Source: Streptomyces sp. TRM49041 (lineage in GTDB: Bacteria; Actinomycetota; Actinomycetes; Streptomycetales; Streptomycetaceae). Taken from it: 64,000 bases of DNA. Shown one piece after another: positions 1 to 7,404 of the stretch (the first letter of the stretch is position 1; every line of letters begins with the position of its first letter). Below the pieces are notes generated by a model. It was not told the origin of the DNA and did not search any database. It saw only the letters and a program-made list of their open reading frames with translations. The stretch spans positions 1 through 64,000 of the forward strand of contig NZ_VSRY01000141.1 in NCBI RefSeq assembly GCF_008271805.1. The letters run 5' to 3'. The position numbers and the translations under genes are program-made.

Positions 1-24
1 AGGACACCGCCGAACTATTTTTGA

Positions 25-68
25 GCCTCAGCCCTGAGAATGCGAATTCTCGGGGCTGAGGCATTTTT
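25..68 (+). terminator. Intrinsic terminator of a gene left of the window
   Basis: A stem of 17-18 bp (left arm GCCTCAGCCCTGAGAAT, right arm ending GGGGCTGAGGC, one wobble/mismatch) with a 3-nt loop is followed directly by ATTTTTG. This is a textbook factor-independent terminator on the + strand. It probably ends transcription entering from the left and insulates the HAD gene. Confidence 0.85.
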
Positions 69-83
69 GCGTTCAGGGCCAGC

Positions 84-95
84 TAGCGTGGGGTC
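84..95 (+). promoter_or_regulatory. Leaderless-type -10 element before the HAD gene
   Basis: TAGCGT sits 6 nt before the ATG at 96, so transcription would start at or next to the start codon. No ribosome binding site is visible. TAGNNT placed just upstream of ATG is the common layout of leaderless Streptomyces mRNAs. The -35 would overlap the end of the preceding terminator and is not clear. Confidence 0.5.
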
Positions 96-740
96 ATGCG
101 CTACGACCTGGTCATATTCGACAACGACGGTGTCCTTGTGGACAGCGAGCCCATCTCGAACGCCATCCTGGCCGGCTACCTGACCGAGCTCGGGCACCCC
201 ACCACGTACGAGGAGTCCCTGCGGGACTATATGGGTGGGGCGATGCACCGGGTCCATGACACCGTGTTCGAGCGGACCGGGCAGCGGTTGCCGGGGGACT
301 TCGACGAGACGTTTCATGCGCGCGTGTTCGCCGCCTTCGAGCGGGAGCTCACCGCTGTCGCCGGGGTGACCGAGGTACTGGGGAAGCTGGTGGCCGGCGG
401 AGTGCCGTACTGTGTGGCGTCCTCCGGGAGCCATGAGCGGATTCGCGTCGGGCACCGGAAGACCGGGCTGGACCTGTGGTTCGCGCCGGACGCGGTGTTC
501 AGCGCGCAGGACGTCGGCCGGGGGAAGCCGGCGCCGGATCTGTTCCTGCACGCCGCCGAGCGGATGGGCGTCGCGCCGGAGCGGTGTGCCGTGGTGGAGG
601 ACAGCCCCCTGGGCGTACAGGCCGCCCTGGCCGCCGGGATGGATGTGTACGGGTTCACCGGGATGGCCACCGCCGAACAACTGGCCGGTGCTCATGGGTA
701 TTTCGGAGATATGGGGCAGCTGCCGGGGCTCGTGCTGTGA
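96..740 (+). CDS. HAD-superfamily subfamily IA hydrolase (phosphatase/phosphoglucomutase-like)
   Basis: A 214-residue cytoplasmic HAD phosphohydrolase. Motif I is seen at residues 8-14 (FDNDGVL; the first Asp would be the nucleophile), motif II around CVASSGS, motif III Lys in GRGKPAPD and motif IV in VVEDSPLG. The helical cap lies between motifs I and II, as in beta-phosphoglucomutase and sugar-phosphate phosphatases. The usual second Asp of DxDG is present, so it should be active. Substrate cannot be told. The start ATG is set by the leaderless promoter and by motif I beginning at residue 5. Confidence 0.85.
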   Translation: MRYDLVIFDNDGVLVDSEPISNAILAGYLTELGHPTTYEESLRDYMGGAMHRVHDTVFERTGQRLPGDFDETFHARVFAAFERELTAVAGVTEVLGKLVAGGVPYCVASSGSHERIRVGHRKTGLDLWFAPDAVFSAQDVGRGKPAPDLFLHAAERMGVAPERCAVVEDSPLGVQAALAAGMDVYGFTGMATAEQLAGAHGYFGDMGQLPGLVL

Positions 741-783
741 CAAGGCTGTCCTTGGACTGACCACGGACGTACTCTTTCCCGCC

Positions 784-1983
784 ATGACCGATGCGCGACT
801 GCGGCTCGGGCGGGGTGCGCTGGCCTTCTCCTTCCTCGCGCAAGGCATGGCGTTCGCGTTGCTCGTGACGCGCATTCCCGCCATCCAGAGCCGTTACGGC
901 GTGTCCGACGCGCTGCTGCCCGCCTTCCTCGCCGGTGTGCCCGTGCTCGCCGGAGTCGGGAGTGTCGCCACCGGGGTGCTCGTCGCCCGCGTTCCGCCCG
1001 GGATCGTGCTGCGGTGGGTCCAGCCCGTGGTGCTGCTGGCGCTCGTGGGCGTCGGTGTCGGCGACCGGGCGTGGCACCTGGGCTTGGCCCTCGGGGTGTT
1101 CGGGCTGGCCGTCGGGGGGCTCGACGCGTCCATGAACATGCTCGGCGTGAGCCTCCAGCGCGCGTACGGGCGGAGCATCATGCTCGGGTTCCACGCGGCG
1201 TACAGCCTGGGCGGTATCGCCGGGGCGTCGCTCGCCTGGGGCGGGGCCCGGCTGGGCCTGCCGCTGGGGATCTTCTACGCGCCCGTGGTGCTGGTGCTGC
1301 TTCCCGCCGTGCTCGTTCTCGGTCGGTGGTGTACGGGTGGGGCGGCCGCACTCGAGGCGGGCGCCGCTCCGTGTGGTGAGCGGGGGCTCGCCTGGCGTGT
1401 ACTTCTGCCGCTCTGTCTCGTCATGGCCTTCGCGTACATCGGCGACTCGACCGTCTCCAACTGGAGCGCGAAGTATCTCCAGGACGTCCTTGGCGGCTCC
1501 GAGGCGCTCGCGACCCTGCCGTACAACGCATACATGGTCACCACCCTCCTCGGACGTACCGTCGGCGACCTGGCCGTGCGGCGGTTCGGGGCCGTGGCCG
1601 TGGTGCGGGGTGGGGCCGTGCTCGCGGCGGCCGGGTTCGCGGTGGTGGCGGCGGCGCCGGGGCCGCGGACCGGGCTGGCCGGATTCACGGTGCTCGGGCT
1701 GGGGCTCAGCGTGCTCGTGCCGCAGACCTTCGCGGCCGCGGGAAGGCTGTTTCCTGGGGCCAGTGATGCTGCTGTGGCGCGGCTGAACGTCTTCAACTAC
1801 GTGGGGTTTCTTGTCGGGTCGCCATTGGTCGGGGCCCTCGGGGAGGCGTGGAGCTATCGGGGTGCGATGGGCGTGCCGCTCGTGTTGGTGCTGGTGACGC
1901 TCGTGTACGCCAGATCGTTCGGGGGCGCCGCCGCCCGATACGGTGGCGGTCATGAGCGGCCGCGCACTGTTGATGTGGGATGA
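784..1983 (+). CDS. MFS transporter
   Basis: A 399-residue major facilitator permease with about 12 hydrophobic segments, starting with MTDARLRLGRGALAFSFLAQ. The ATG at 784 is preceded by a TACTCT -10-like element about 10 nt upstream and no Shine-Dalgarno, so the mRNA may be leaderless. The motif-A-like loop is weak. Overall layout (VTRIPAIQSRYGVSD early, LNVFNYVGFLVGSPLVG late) resembles the fucose-permease/YbjJ-type MFS branch. Substrate unknown. Its last 32 bp overlap the start of the deacetylase gene, suggesting co-transcription. Confidence 0.85.
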   Translation: MTDARLRLGRGALAFSFLAQGMAFALLVTRIPAIQSRYGVSDALLPAFLAGVPVLAGVGSVATGVLVARVPPGIVLRWVQPVVLLALVGVGVGDRAWHLGLALGVFGLAVGGLDASMNMLGVSLQRAYGRSIMLGFHAAYSLGGIAGASLAWGGARLGLPLGIFYAPVVLVLLPAVLVLGRWCTGGAAALEAGAAPCGERGLAWRVLLPLCLVMAFAYIGDSTVSNWSAKYLQDVLGGSEALATLPYNAYMVTTLLGRTVGDLAVRRFGAVAVVRGGAVLAAAGFAVVAAAPGPRTGLAGFTVLGLGLSVLVPQTFAAAGRLFPGASDAAVARLNVFNYVGFLVGSPLVGALGEAWSYRGAMGVPLVLVLVTLVYARSFGGAAARYGGGHERPRTVDVG

Positions 1984-3130
1984 CGCAGTAACCGGGTACG
2001 ACTTCGGGCCGAGCCACCCGATGGACCCGGTGCGGCTCGGGCTGACCATGGGGTTGGTGCGGGCCTTCGAACTGGACCGGGCCCTCGATGTCGTCTCGGC
2101 CAAACCGGCCGGTGACTCGACGCTGCGACTCGTGCACCGCGAGGACTACGTGGCGGCCGTGCGGGCCGCGTCCGCGAACCCGGCCGCCGCCGACCAGACG
2201 TATGGGCTCGGCACGCTCGACGACCCGGCGTTCGCGGGCATGCACGAGGTGTCCGCGCTGATCGCCGGCCTGTCGGTGGGCGCCGCCGAAGCCGTGTGGC
2301 GGGGCGAGGCCACGCGTGCGGTGAACTTCTCGGGCGGGCTCCACCACGCCATGCCGGGCGGCGCCGCCGGATTCTGCATCTACAACGACGCGTCGCTCGC
2401 CGTCGCGCGGCTCCTGGAGCTCGGCGCCGAGCGCGTCGCGTACCTGGATGTGGACGTGCACCACGGGGACGGGGTGCAGACGGCGTTCTGGGACGACCCC
2501 AGGGTGCTGACCATCTCGCTGCACGAGCACCCGCGGACCCTGTTCCCGGGCACCGGGTGGCCGGAGGAGACCGGAGGCCCGGGCGAGGCCGAGGGCAGCG
2601 CGGTGAATCTGCCGCTGCCGGCCGGCCTCGGCGACGCGGGCTGGCTGCGCGCGTTCCACGCCGTCGTACCGGAGCTGCTCGCCGGCTTCCGGCCTCAGGT
2701 GCTGGTGACCCAGCACGGGGCCGACACGCACTTCGAGGACCCGCTGGCGCACCTGGCGGTCTCCCTGGACGCCCAGCGGGCCGTGCAGTTGGCCTGCCGG
2801 GGCCTGGTCGACGAGTACGTCGAGGGCGGCCGGTGGGTGGCGCTCGGCGGTGGCGGATACGCGGTCGTGGACGTCGTACCCCGGTCGTGGACGCACCTGG
2901 TGGCCATCGCGGCCGGGGCCGACGTAGCGCCCGAGACGGTCGTCCCGTCGTCCTGGCGGGATCAGGTGTACGCGCGGACGAGGCAGTCGGCGCCGCGGCG
3001 GATGACGGACGGGCGGTGGCCGGTGTCGTACCGCTCCTGGCAGGACGGGTACGACCCGGAGGACCGGCTCGACCAGGCCGTCCTGGCCACGCGTCGGGCC
3101 GTGTTCCCGCTGCGCGGACTGCTCGTGTAG
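1952..3130 (+). CDS. Histone deacetylase family protein (AcuC-like)
   Basis: A 392-residue zinc-dependent deacylase of the arginase/HDAC fold. Visible hallmarks are the catalytic His-His pair in GGLHHAMPGGAAGF (H131-H132), the zinc-binding DVDVHHGDG (about residues 166-173) and the Asp in QHGADTHFEDPLAH. Bacterial relatives include AcuC, which acts on acetyl-CoA synthetase in Bacillus, and acetylpolyamine amidohydrolases; the substrate here is unproven. ATG at 1952 is chosen over an in-frame GTG at 1943 because family members begin close to this motif. It overlaps the MFS gene by 32 bp. Confidence 0.85.
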   Translation: MSGRALLMWDDAVTGYDFGPSHPMDPVRLGLTMGLVRAFELDRALDVVSAKPAGDSTLRLVHREDYVAAVRAASANPAAADQTYGLGTLDDPAFAGMHEVSALIAGLSVGAAEAVWRGEATRAVNFSGGLHHAMPGGAAGFCIYNDASLAVARLLELGAERVAYLDVDVHHGDGVQTAFWDDPRVLTISLHEHPRTLFPGTGWPEETGGPGEAEGSAVNLPLPAGLGDAGWLRAFHAVVPELLAGFRPQVLVTQHGADTHFEDPLAHLAVSLDAQRAVQLACRGLVDEYVEGGRWVALGGGGYAVVDVVPRSWTHLVAIAAGADVAPETVVPSSWRDQVYARTRQSAPRRMTDGRWPVSYRSWQDGYDPEDRLDQAVLATRRAVFPLRGLLV

Positions 3131-3270
3131 CCGTCGGCCGCCGGCCTCCGGACGTCCGCCGTGGGGGCGCCGGTGTCGCCGGATACCGCAGCCATGTGGC
3201 GTTACGCCAACGGTGCGTTCCCCGGCGGGTTTTGGCGCGTGCGGCGGGCCGGTGCGGCAGCATCGGCGGG

Positions 3271-4086
3271 GTGCTGAGTACCGGGGCGCTGCGCGCGCAT
3301 CTGCTTGCGGCCAGGCTGGCCGGACCCGTGGCCACCTCGCGGGAGAGGAGCCTGCGCAACTACCGGCTGTTCGCGGCCGGGGATCCGCGGGTCACGCTGG
3401 GGCTCGAACCGGACTGGCGGTGGAACGAACGGGACCTGCTGCGGCTGATGGCCGACAAGTGCGGGGTGTCCGAGGACCCCGAGCACCGGTCGGGGCCCGA
3501 CGTCATCGACCCCGAGCGGACCCTGACCGCGCTGGACGCGTTCGCCGAACGGCTTGGGGAAGCTGCGGCGCGTGGGGCTCCTGTGCTGTTCGGGACCGGT
3601 CACCCACACCGGTTACTGGGGTTCTACGCCACGTTGGCAGACGCGATGTCGGCAGCAGGATGTCTCGTTCTCACCCCGGCGCAGGGGAGATGTATCGACA
3701 TAACGACCCGGTTTGGCCTACGCACGTACAACCTCGACTACGTACGGGGAGTCGCGCTCGTGAGGGAACCGCAGGTCGAAGGCGCCGGTTGTGAGCCGGG
3801 CGCACATACCCACTCGCCACTGCCGGTCAGGGTGGCTCTCGACGCTGCGGCGGAGGGCGACGGGCCTCTTCCGGAGCTGGTGGTGGGAGACCACGGATGG
3901 GTCTGCGGGGCAGGTCAGCTGGGCATTGAGGCCATCGGTCTGGCCGACACGGACGACCCCGCACTGTTCGTGGGAGAGGCGGAGGGGCGTGTGGCCGTGG
4001 CCGTGCCCCTCGATGACGCCGTGCGGTCCGATTACTACCGGCCGCTTACTCGCTATGTACTCAATCGGGCGTGTCTGTCACAGTAG
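3271..4086 (+). CDS. Phosphatase-like protein (Streptomyces conserved)
   Basis: A 271-residue protein starting at GTG 3271 (LSTGALRAHLLAARLAG). It carries FGTGHPHRLLGFY and ELVVGDHGWVCGAGQLGIEAIGLADTDDPALF. The second motif, with Gly-Asp-His and a later TDDPALF, resembles proteins annotated as phosphatase in actinomycetes. Cofactor and substrate are unknown. No signal peptide or membrane segment is evident. Its placement directly before the bdtA-like gene is, as I recall, conserved in Streptomyces. The name is from family resemblance only. Confidence 0.7.
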   Translation: MLSTGALRAHLLAARLAGPVATSRERSLRNYRLFAAGDPRVTLGLEPDWRWNERDLLRLMADKCGVSEDPEHRSGPDVIDPERTLTALDAFAERLGEAAARGAPVLFGTGHPHRLLGFYATLADAMSAAGCLVLTPAQGRCIDITTRFGLRTYNLDYVRGVALVREPQVEGAGCEPGAHTHSPLPVRVALDAAAEGDGPLPELVVGDHGWVCGAGQLGIEAIGLADTDDPALFVGEAEGRVAVAVPLDDAVRSDYYRPLTRYVLNRACLSQ

Positions 4087-4130
4087 GCGGCGGATGGCTG
4101 CTCCTCTTCCCCACTCGTATCACCCGCCCC

Positions 4131-4168
4131 TAGTCTGGGCAGTGAGCGCACAGCGACGAAGAGTCACC
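4131..4168 (+). promoter_or_regulatory. Candidate promoter and BldD-type operator before the bdtA-like gene
   Basis: TAGTCT (4131-4136) is a good -10 hexamer. It is followed by AGTGA (4141-4145) and TCACC (4164-4168), matching the AGTGA-N-TCACC form described for BldD operators, with an 18-nt gap. The half sites would lie at and just after the transcription start, consistent with repression. From the literature, bdtA is a BldD target. The assignment here is inference from motif and position. Confidence 0.4.
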
Positions 4169-4213
4169 GGAGGGGAAGCCGGTGGCGTCATGTGCGGAAG
4201 GTACAGGTGGGTC

Positions 4214-4426
4214 ATGGTTGCTGCTGGCGAGACGCCTCTCAACGAGGTCAAGTTCCTGACCGTGGCGGAAGTTGCCTCGGTGATGCGCGTATCGAAGATG
4301 ACCGTGTACCGGTTGGTGCACAGCGGTCATCTGCCGGCGATCCGGGTGGGGAGGTCCTTCCGGGTGCCGGAGAAGGCGGTTCACGAGTACCTCCGCGAGT
4401 CCTTCGTGGGGGTGGAGACCGCATAG
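4214..4426 (+). CDS. bdtA: Small excisionase-family DNA-binding regulator (BdtA-like)
   Basis: A 70-residue protein that is essentially one winged helix-turn-helix: LTVAEVASVMRVSKMTVYRLVHS, then GRSFRVPEKAVHEYL. This is the MerR/excisionase (HTH_17) fold also used by BldC. It matches my memory of the Streptomyces protein BdtA, a BldD-controlled regulator; nothing phage-like surrounds it. The ATG at 4214 has a weak AGGTGGG upstream. It is flanked by the phosphatase-like gene and the bS22 gene. Identity as BdtA is likely, but was not checked by search. Confidence 0.75.
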   Translation: MVAAGETPLNEVKFLTVAEVASVMRVSKMTVYRLVHSGHLPAIRVGRSFRVPEKAVHEYLRESFVGVETA

Positions 4427-4548
4427 TCCGGAGCCCTTCACCGCCCTCGGATTACAGGCTCCGCTCTCTGCCGGGTAGGCTAGGCCGACGTAGGTCGTGT
4501 GGGCCCAGACGCCCCGCACCGAGTGAGAAGAAGTGAGCGAGGGTAGTC

Positions 4549-4647
4549 GTGGGCTCTGTTATCAAGAAGCGGCGCAAGCGGATGGCCAAGAAGAAGCACC
4601 GCAAGCTTCTCAAGCGCACCCGTGTTCAGCGTCGCAACAAGAAGTAA
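4549..4647 (+). CDS. Ribosomal protein bS22-like (AURKAIP1/COX24 domain), 32 residues
   Basis: A GTG start gives a 32-residue, extremely basic peptide (MGSVIKKRRKRMAKKKHRK, then LLKRTRVQRRNKK) ending in TAA. It matches the AURKAIP1/COX24 family; in mycobacteria this small protein was found in ribosome structures as bS22, bound near the decoding region of the 30S subunit. GAGTGAGAAGAAG precedes the start. A strong terminator follows at once, so the gene is a monocistronic or terminal unit. Genes this short are often missed in annotation. Confidence 0.85.
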   Translation: MGSVIKKRRKRMAKKKHRKLLKRTRVQRRNKK

Positions 4648-4669
4648 GCGGCGGCTGTACGTGCGCCTG

Positions 4670-4712
4670 GCGGCCCTCCCACCGGTTCCGGTGGGAGGGC
4701 CGCTGCCTTTTC
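4670..4712 (+). terminator. Terminator after the bS22 gene
   Basis: A perfect 16-bp stem (left arm 4670-4685, right arm 4688-4703, core CGGCCCTCCCACCGG / CCGGTGGGAGGGCCG) with a 2-4 nt loop is followed by TGCCTTTTC. It separates the small ribosomal protein gene from the epimerase gene. Confidence 0.85.
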
Positions 4713-4847
4713 TCCACCGGTTCCGGTGATTCTGTTGGTTCCGGTGGCTCCGCTTCCGGTCGTTCTTCCCGCCGTGGTCGTCACAGCGCAACACCGAACC
4801 GCTACGGTGGCAGCCACACGCGCGGGACCGAACGGAAGGCGCTGATC

Positions 4848-5933
4848 TTGGGCAAGGTCGTGCTCGTCACCGGGGTGGCCCGGCAGCTCGCCGGCAGGTT
4901 CGTAAGGCGTGTCATGCGCGACCCCGGCGTCGACCGGGTCATCGGTGTGGACGCGGTCACCCCCGGGCATCCGCTGGGCGGCGCGGTGTTCGTACGGGCG
5001 GACATCCGGCAGCCCGCCATCGGGCGCGTACTGGCCGAGTACGGCGTCGACACCGTCGTCCATATGGACGTCTCGGCGACCCCGCTGGGCGGCGGCGGCC
5101 GGACCGCGGTCAAGGAGGCCAACGTCATCGGCACGATGCAGCTGCTCGGCGCGTGCCAGAAGTGCCCCACGGTCAGCCGGCTCGTCGTGCGGTCCAGTAC
5201 CAGCGTGTACGGCTCCGCGCCGCGCGACCCGGCCGTCTTCACCGAGACGACACCGCCCAAGTCGCTGCCGAGCGGTGGCTTCGCGAAGGACGTCTCCGAG
5301 GTCGAGGGGTACGTACGGGGCTTCGCCCGGCGCCGTCCGGACGTCGCGGTGTGCGTGCTGCGATTCGCGAACATCCTCGGGCCGGACGCCGACTCGCCGC
5401 TCGCCGAGTACTTCTCGCTGCCGGTCCTGCCGACGGTCCTCGGATACGACCCGCGCCTGCAGTTCGTCCACGAGGACGACGTCCTCGACGTACTGCGGAT
5501 CGCGTCGAACGAGCCACGGCGGGCCACGCTCAACAGCGGCACGTTCAATGTGGCCGGGGACGGGGTGCTGACGCTGTCGCAGTGTGCGCGGCGGCTCGGC
5601 AGGCCGACGGTCCCGGTGCTGCTGCCGGCGGTCACCTGGGTGGGTACGGCGCTGCGGACGGTCGGTGTGAGCGACTTCTCGCCGGAGCAGGTCCGGCTGC
5701 TGACACACGGCCGTGTGGTGAGCACGGCGGAGATGCGCCGGACCCTCGGGTTCGAGCCCAAGTACACGACGGCGGAGGCGTTCACCGACTTCGCCCGTCA
5801 CCGGGGCCCCGGCCTGCTGCCACCGTCCACACTGACAGCGGCGGTCGACGGCCTGGCCGCCCGGCTGGGCGACGGGATCGCCGACCGGCTGGCCGAGCGG
5901 ACGTCGGGTACGGCGGCGGGACGGCGCTCGTGA
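4848..5933 (+). CDS. NAD-dependent epimerase/dehydratase (extended SDR)
   Basis: A 361-residue Rossmann protein. TTG 4848 is chosen because GGAAGG lies about 9 nt upstream and the fold begins immediately (GKVVLVTGVARQLAGRFVRR). The usual GxxGxxG is altered to GVARQLAG, which may change nucleotide binding. SSTSVYGS holds the SDR serine/tyrosine region, and AGDGVLTLSQ lies in the substrate half. It precedes a phospholipid acyltransferase gene, suggesting a lipid or envelope role, but substrate is unknown. A 15-bp tandem duplication covers its stop codon. Confidence 0.75.
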   Translation: MGKVVLVTGVARQLAGRFVRRVMRDPGVDRVIGVDAVTPGHPLGGAVFVRADIRQPAIGRVLAEYGVDTVVHMDVSATPLGGGGRTAVKEANVIGTMQLLGACQKCPTVSRLVVRSSTSVYGSAPRDPAVFTETTPPKSLPSGGFAKDVSEVEGYVRGFARRRPDVAVCVLRFANILGPDADSPLAEYFSLPVLPTVLGYDPRLQFVHEDDVLDVLRIASNEPRRATLNSGTFNVAGDGVLTLSQCARRLGRPTVPVLLPAVTWVGTALRTVGVSDFSPEQVRLLTHGRVVSTAEMRRTLGFEPKYTTAEAFTDFARHRGPGLLPPSTLTAAVDGLAARLGDGIADRLAERTSGTAAGRRS

Positions 5934-5954
5934 GGACGTCGCTCGTGAGGACGG
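5925..5954. repeat. 15-bp tandem duplication over a stop codon
   Basis: CGCTCGTGAGGACGT (5925-5939) is repeated as CGCTCGTGAGGACGG (5940-5954). The first copy contains the TGA stop of the epimerase gene, and the second copy is outside the gene. Confidence 0.8.
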
Positions 5955-5969
5955 CACCGTTCGGCGGTG

Positions 5970-6101
5970 GTGACGCCGGCCGTGACGCCGGCCGTGACGC
6001 CGGCCGTGACGGCGGCCGTGACGGCGGATGTGACGGCGGATGTGACGGCGGATGTGACGGCGGATGTGACGGCGGATGTGACGGCGGATGTGACGGTGGT
6101 T
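5970..6101. repeat. 12-bp tandem repeat, 11 units
   Basis: Eleven head-to-tail 12-bp units: three GTGACGCCGGCC, one GTGACGGCGGCC, six GTGACGGCGGAT and one diverged GTGACGGTGGTT. The array fills most of the gap between the epimerase and acyltransferase genes. Because 12 is a multiple of three it is open in frame on both strands, but I see no supported gene. The two unit types form separate blocks, which suggests stepwise slippage expansion. Confidence 0.9.
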
Positions 6102-6213
6102 CGCGTCGCGATGCGCGGGCGACGGGTGTGGCAGACGCGGCGGGTGCGGCGGGCGCCGGCCGGGTGGGAATTCGGTGCGCGGGAGAGCGCGGGACAAGGA
6201 GCGCGGGCTAACG

Positions 6214-7233
6214 ATGGCGGACGCCAAGGTCATCCCCTTCGACGAGGACCGGCCGCGCGGCAGCGCGCCGCGCGCGGGCCGCCGGCGGTCCGCACAGGGC
6301 GGCGGCAGCGGACGGGTGACCCCGCTGCCGGGTCAGCCCACGCCCGACGCGGAGGCCGACGCGCCGCGGCGACCCGCCCGGGAGGCCGGGGACGACAGCT
6401 GGGAGCGGCGCGTCGCGGGCGGCCTGGCGTTCCTGCGGCGCCGTATCACCGGTGAGTACGAGGTCGACGAGTTCGGGTACGACGAGGAGCTCACCGACCA
6501 GGTCCTGATGTCGCTGCTGCGGCCCCTGTACGACAAGTACTTTCGCGTGGAGGTGCGGGGCGTCGAGAACATCCCCGCCGAGGGCGGCGCCCTGGTCGTG
6601 GCGAACCACTCGGGCACGCTGCCGCTGGACGGCCTGATGATGCAGGTCGCCGTGCACGACCACCATCCGGCGGGCCGTCACCTGCGGCTGCTCGCCGCGG
6701 ACCTGGTGTTCATGCTGCCGGTCGTCAGCGAGCTGGCCCGGAAGGCGGGACACACCCTGGCGTGCGCGGAGGACGCGGAGCGGCTGTTGCGGCGCGGCGA
6801 GGTGGTCGGGGTGATGCCGGAGGGCTTCAAGGGCATCGGGAAGCCGTTCAGCGAGCGGTACAAGCTGCAGCGGTTCGGGCGGGGTGGCTTTGTGTCGACG
6901 GCGCTGCGCGCGGGGGCGCCGATCGTGCCGTGCTCGATCGTGGGCGCGGAGGAGATCTACCCGATGGTCGGCAATGCCAGGACGCTGGCGCGGCTGCTGG
7001 GCTTCCCGTACTTCCCGCTCACGCCGACGTTCCCGTGGCTTGGCCCGCTCGGCGCGCTGCCGCTGCCGACGAAGTGGACGATCCAGTTCGGCGAGCCGAT
7101 CCGGACGGACGGGTACGCGCCGGAGGCGGTGGAGGACCCGATGCTGATGTTCAATCTCACGGACCAGGTACGCGAGCAGATCCAGCACACGCTGTACAAG
7201 CTGCTGGTACGGAGGCGGTCGGTGTTCTTCTAG
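6214..7233 (+). CDS. Lysophospholipid acyltransferase family protein (PlsC-like)
   Basis: A 339-residue glycerophospholipid acyltransferase. The catalytic HX4D box is seen as NHSGTLPLD, with the acceptor-binding motif PEGFKG later and ALRAGAPIVPCSIVGAEE after it. These are the PlsC signatures for acyl transfer to lysophosphatidate or a related lipid at the membrane. An unusual charged 80-residue N-terminal region (DEDRPRGSAPRAGRRRSAQGG) precedes the domain. Start ATG 6214 has AAGGAG about 12 nt upstream. It lies downstream of the epimerase and the 12-bp repeat array. Confidence 0.85.
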   Translation: MADAKVIPFDEDRPRGSAPRAGRRRSAQGGGSGRVTPLPGQPTPDAEADAPRRPAREAGDDSWERRVAGGLAFLRRRITGEYEVDEFGYDEELTDQVLMSLLRPLYDKYFRVEVRGVENIPAEGGALVVANHSGTLPLDGLMMQVAVHDHHPAGRHLRLLAADLVFMLPVVSELARKAGHTLACAEDAERLLRRGEVVGVMPEGFKGIGKPFSERYKLQRFGRGGFVSTALRAGAPIVPCSIVGAEEIYPMVGNARTLARLLGFPYFPLTPTFPWLGPLGALPLPTKWTIQFGEPIRTDGYAPEAVEDPMLMFNLTDQVREQIQHTLYKLLVRRRSVFF

Positions 7234-7351
7234 GGTTTCCGGCACCGGCGGGGCGGTCGGCCCGAAGATCCCCGGCGGGCACGGAGAGCACCGCGAGGGC
7301 CGTGGTGATCGCCACGGGCACAGGGCTGTCCGGCTCCGGGCCCGGCCACGC

Positions 7352-7384
7352 CGATGGGCGCCGCTCCGGGGAGGGCGCCCATCG
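7352..7384. terminator. Terminator between convergent acyltransferase and rsbN genes
   Basis: CGATGGGCGCC (7352-7362) and GGCGCCCATCG (7374-7384) form a perfect 11-bp stem with an 11-nt loop. There is no U-tract, as is common in high-GC genomes. The rest of the gap (7234-7351) holds nothing recognised. Confidence 0.6.
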
Positions 7385-7404
7385 TGGGGCTCTGCGTCGG
7401 GTCG

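Noticed and set aside
655..2103. A 482-codon minus-strand frame over the MFS gene
   Set aside because: Composition (His, Arg, Pro, Glu rich) is that of a GC-frame shadow; the MFS protein on the other strand is clear.
5967..6211. Protein with repeated VTADVTADVT from the 12-bp array
   Set aside because: No start signal and no domain; open frame is a by-product of a period divisible by three.
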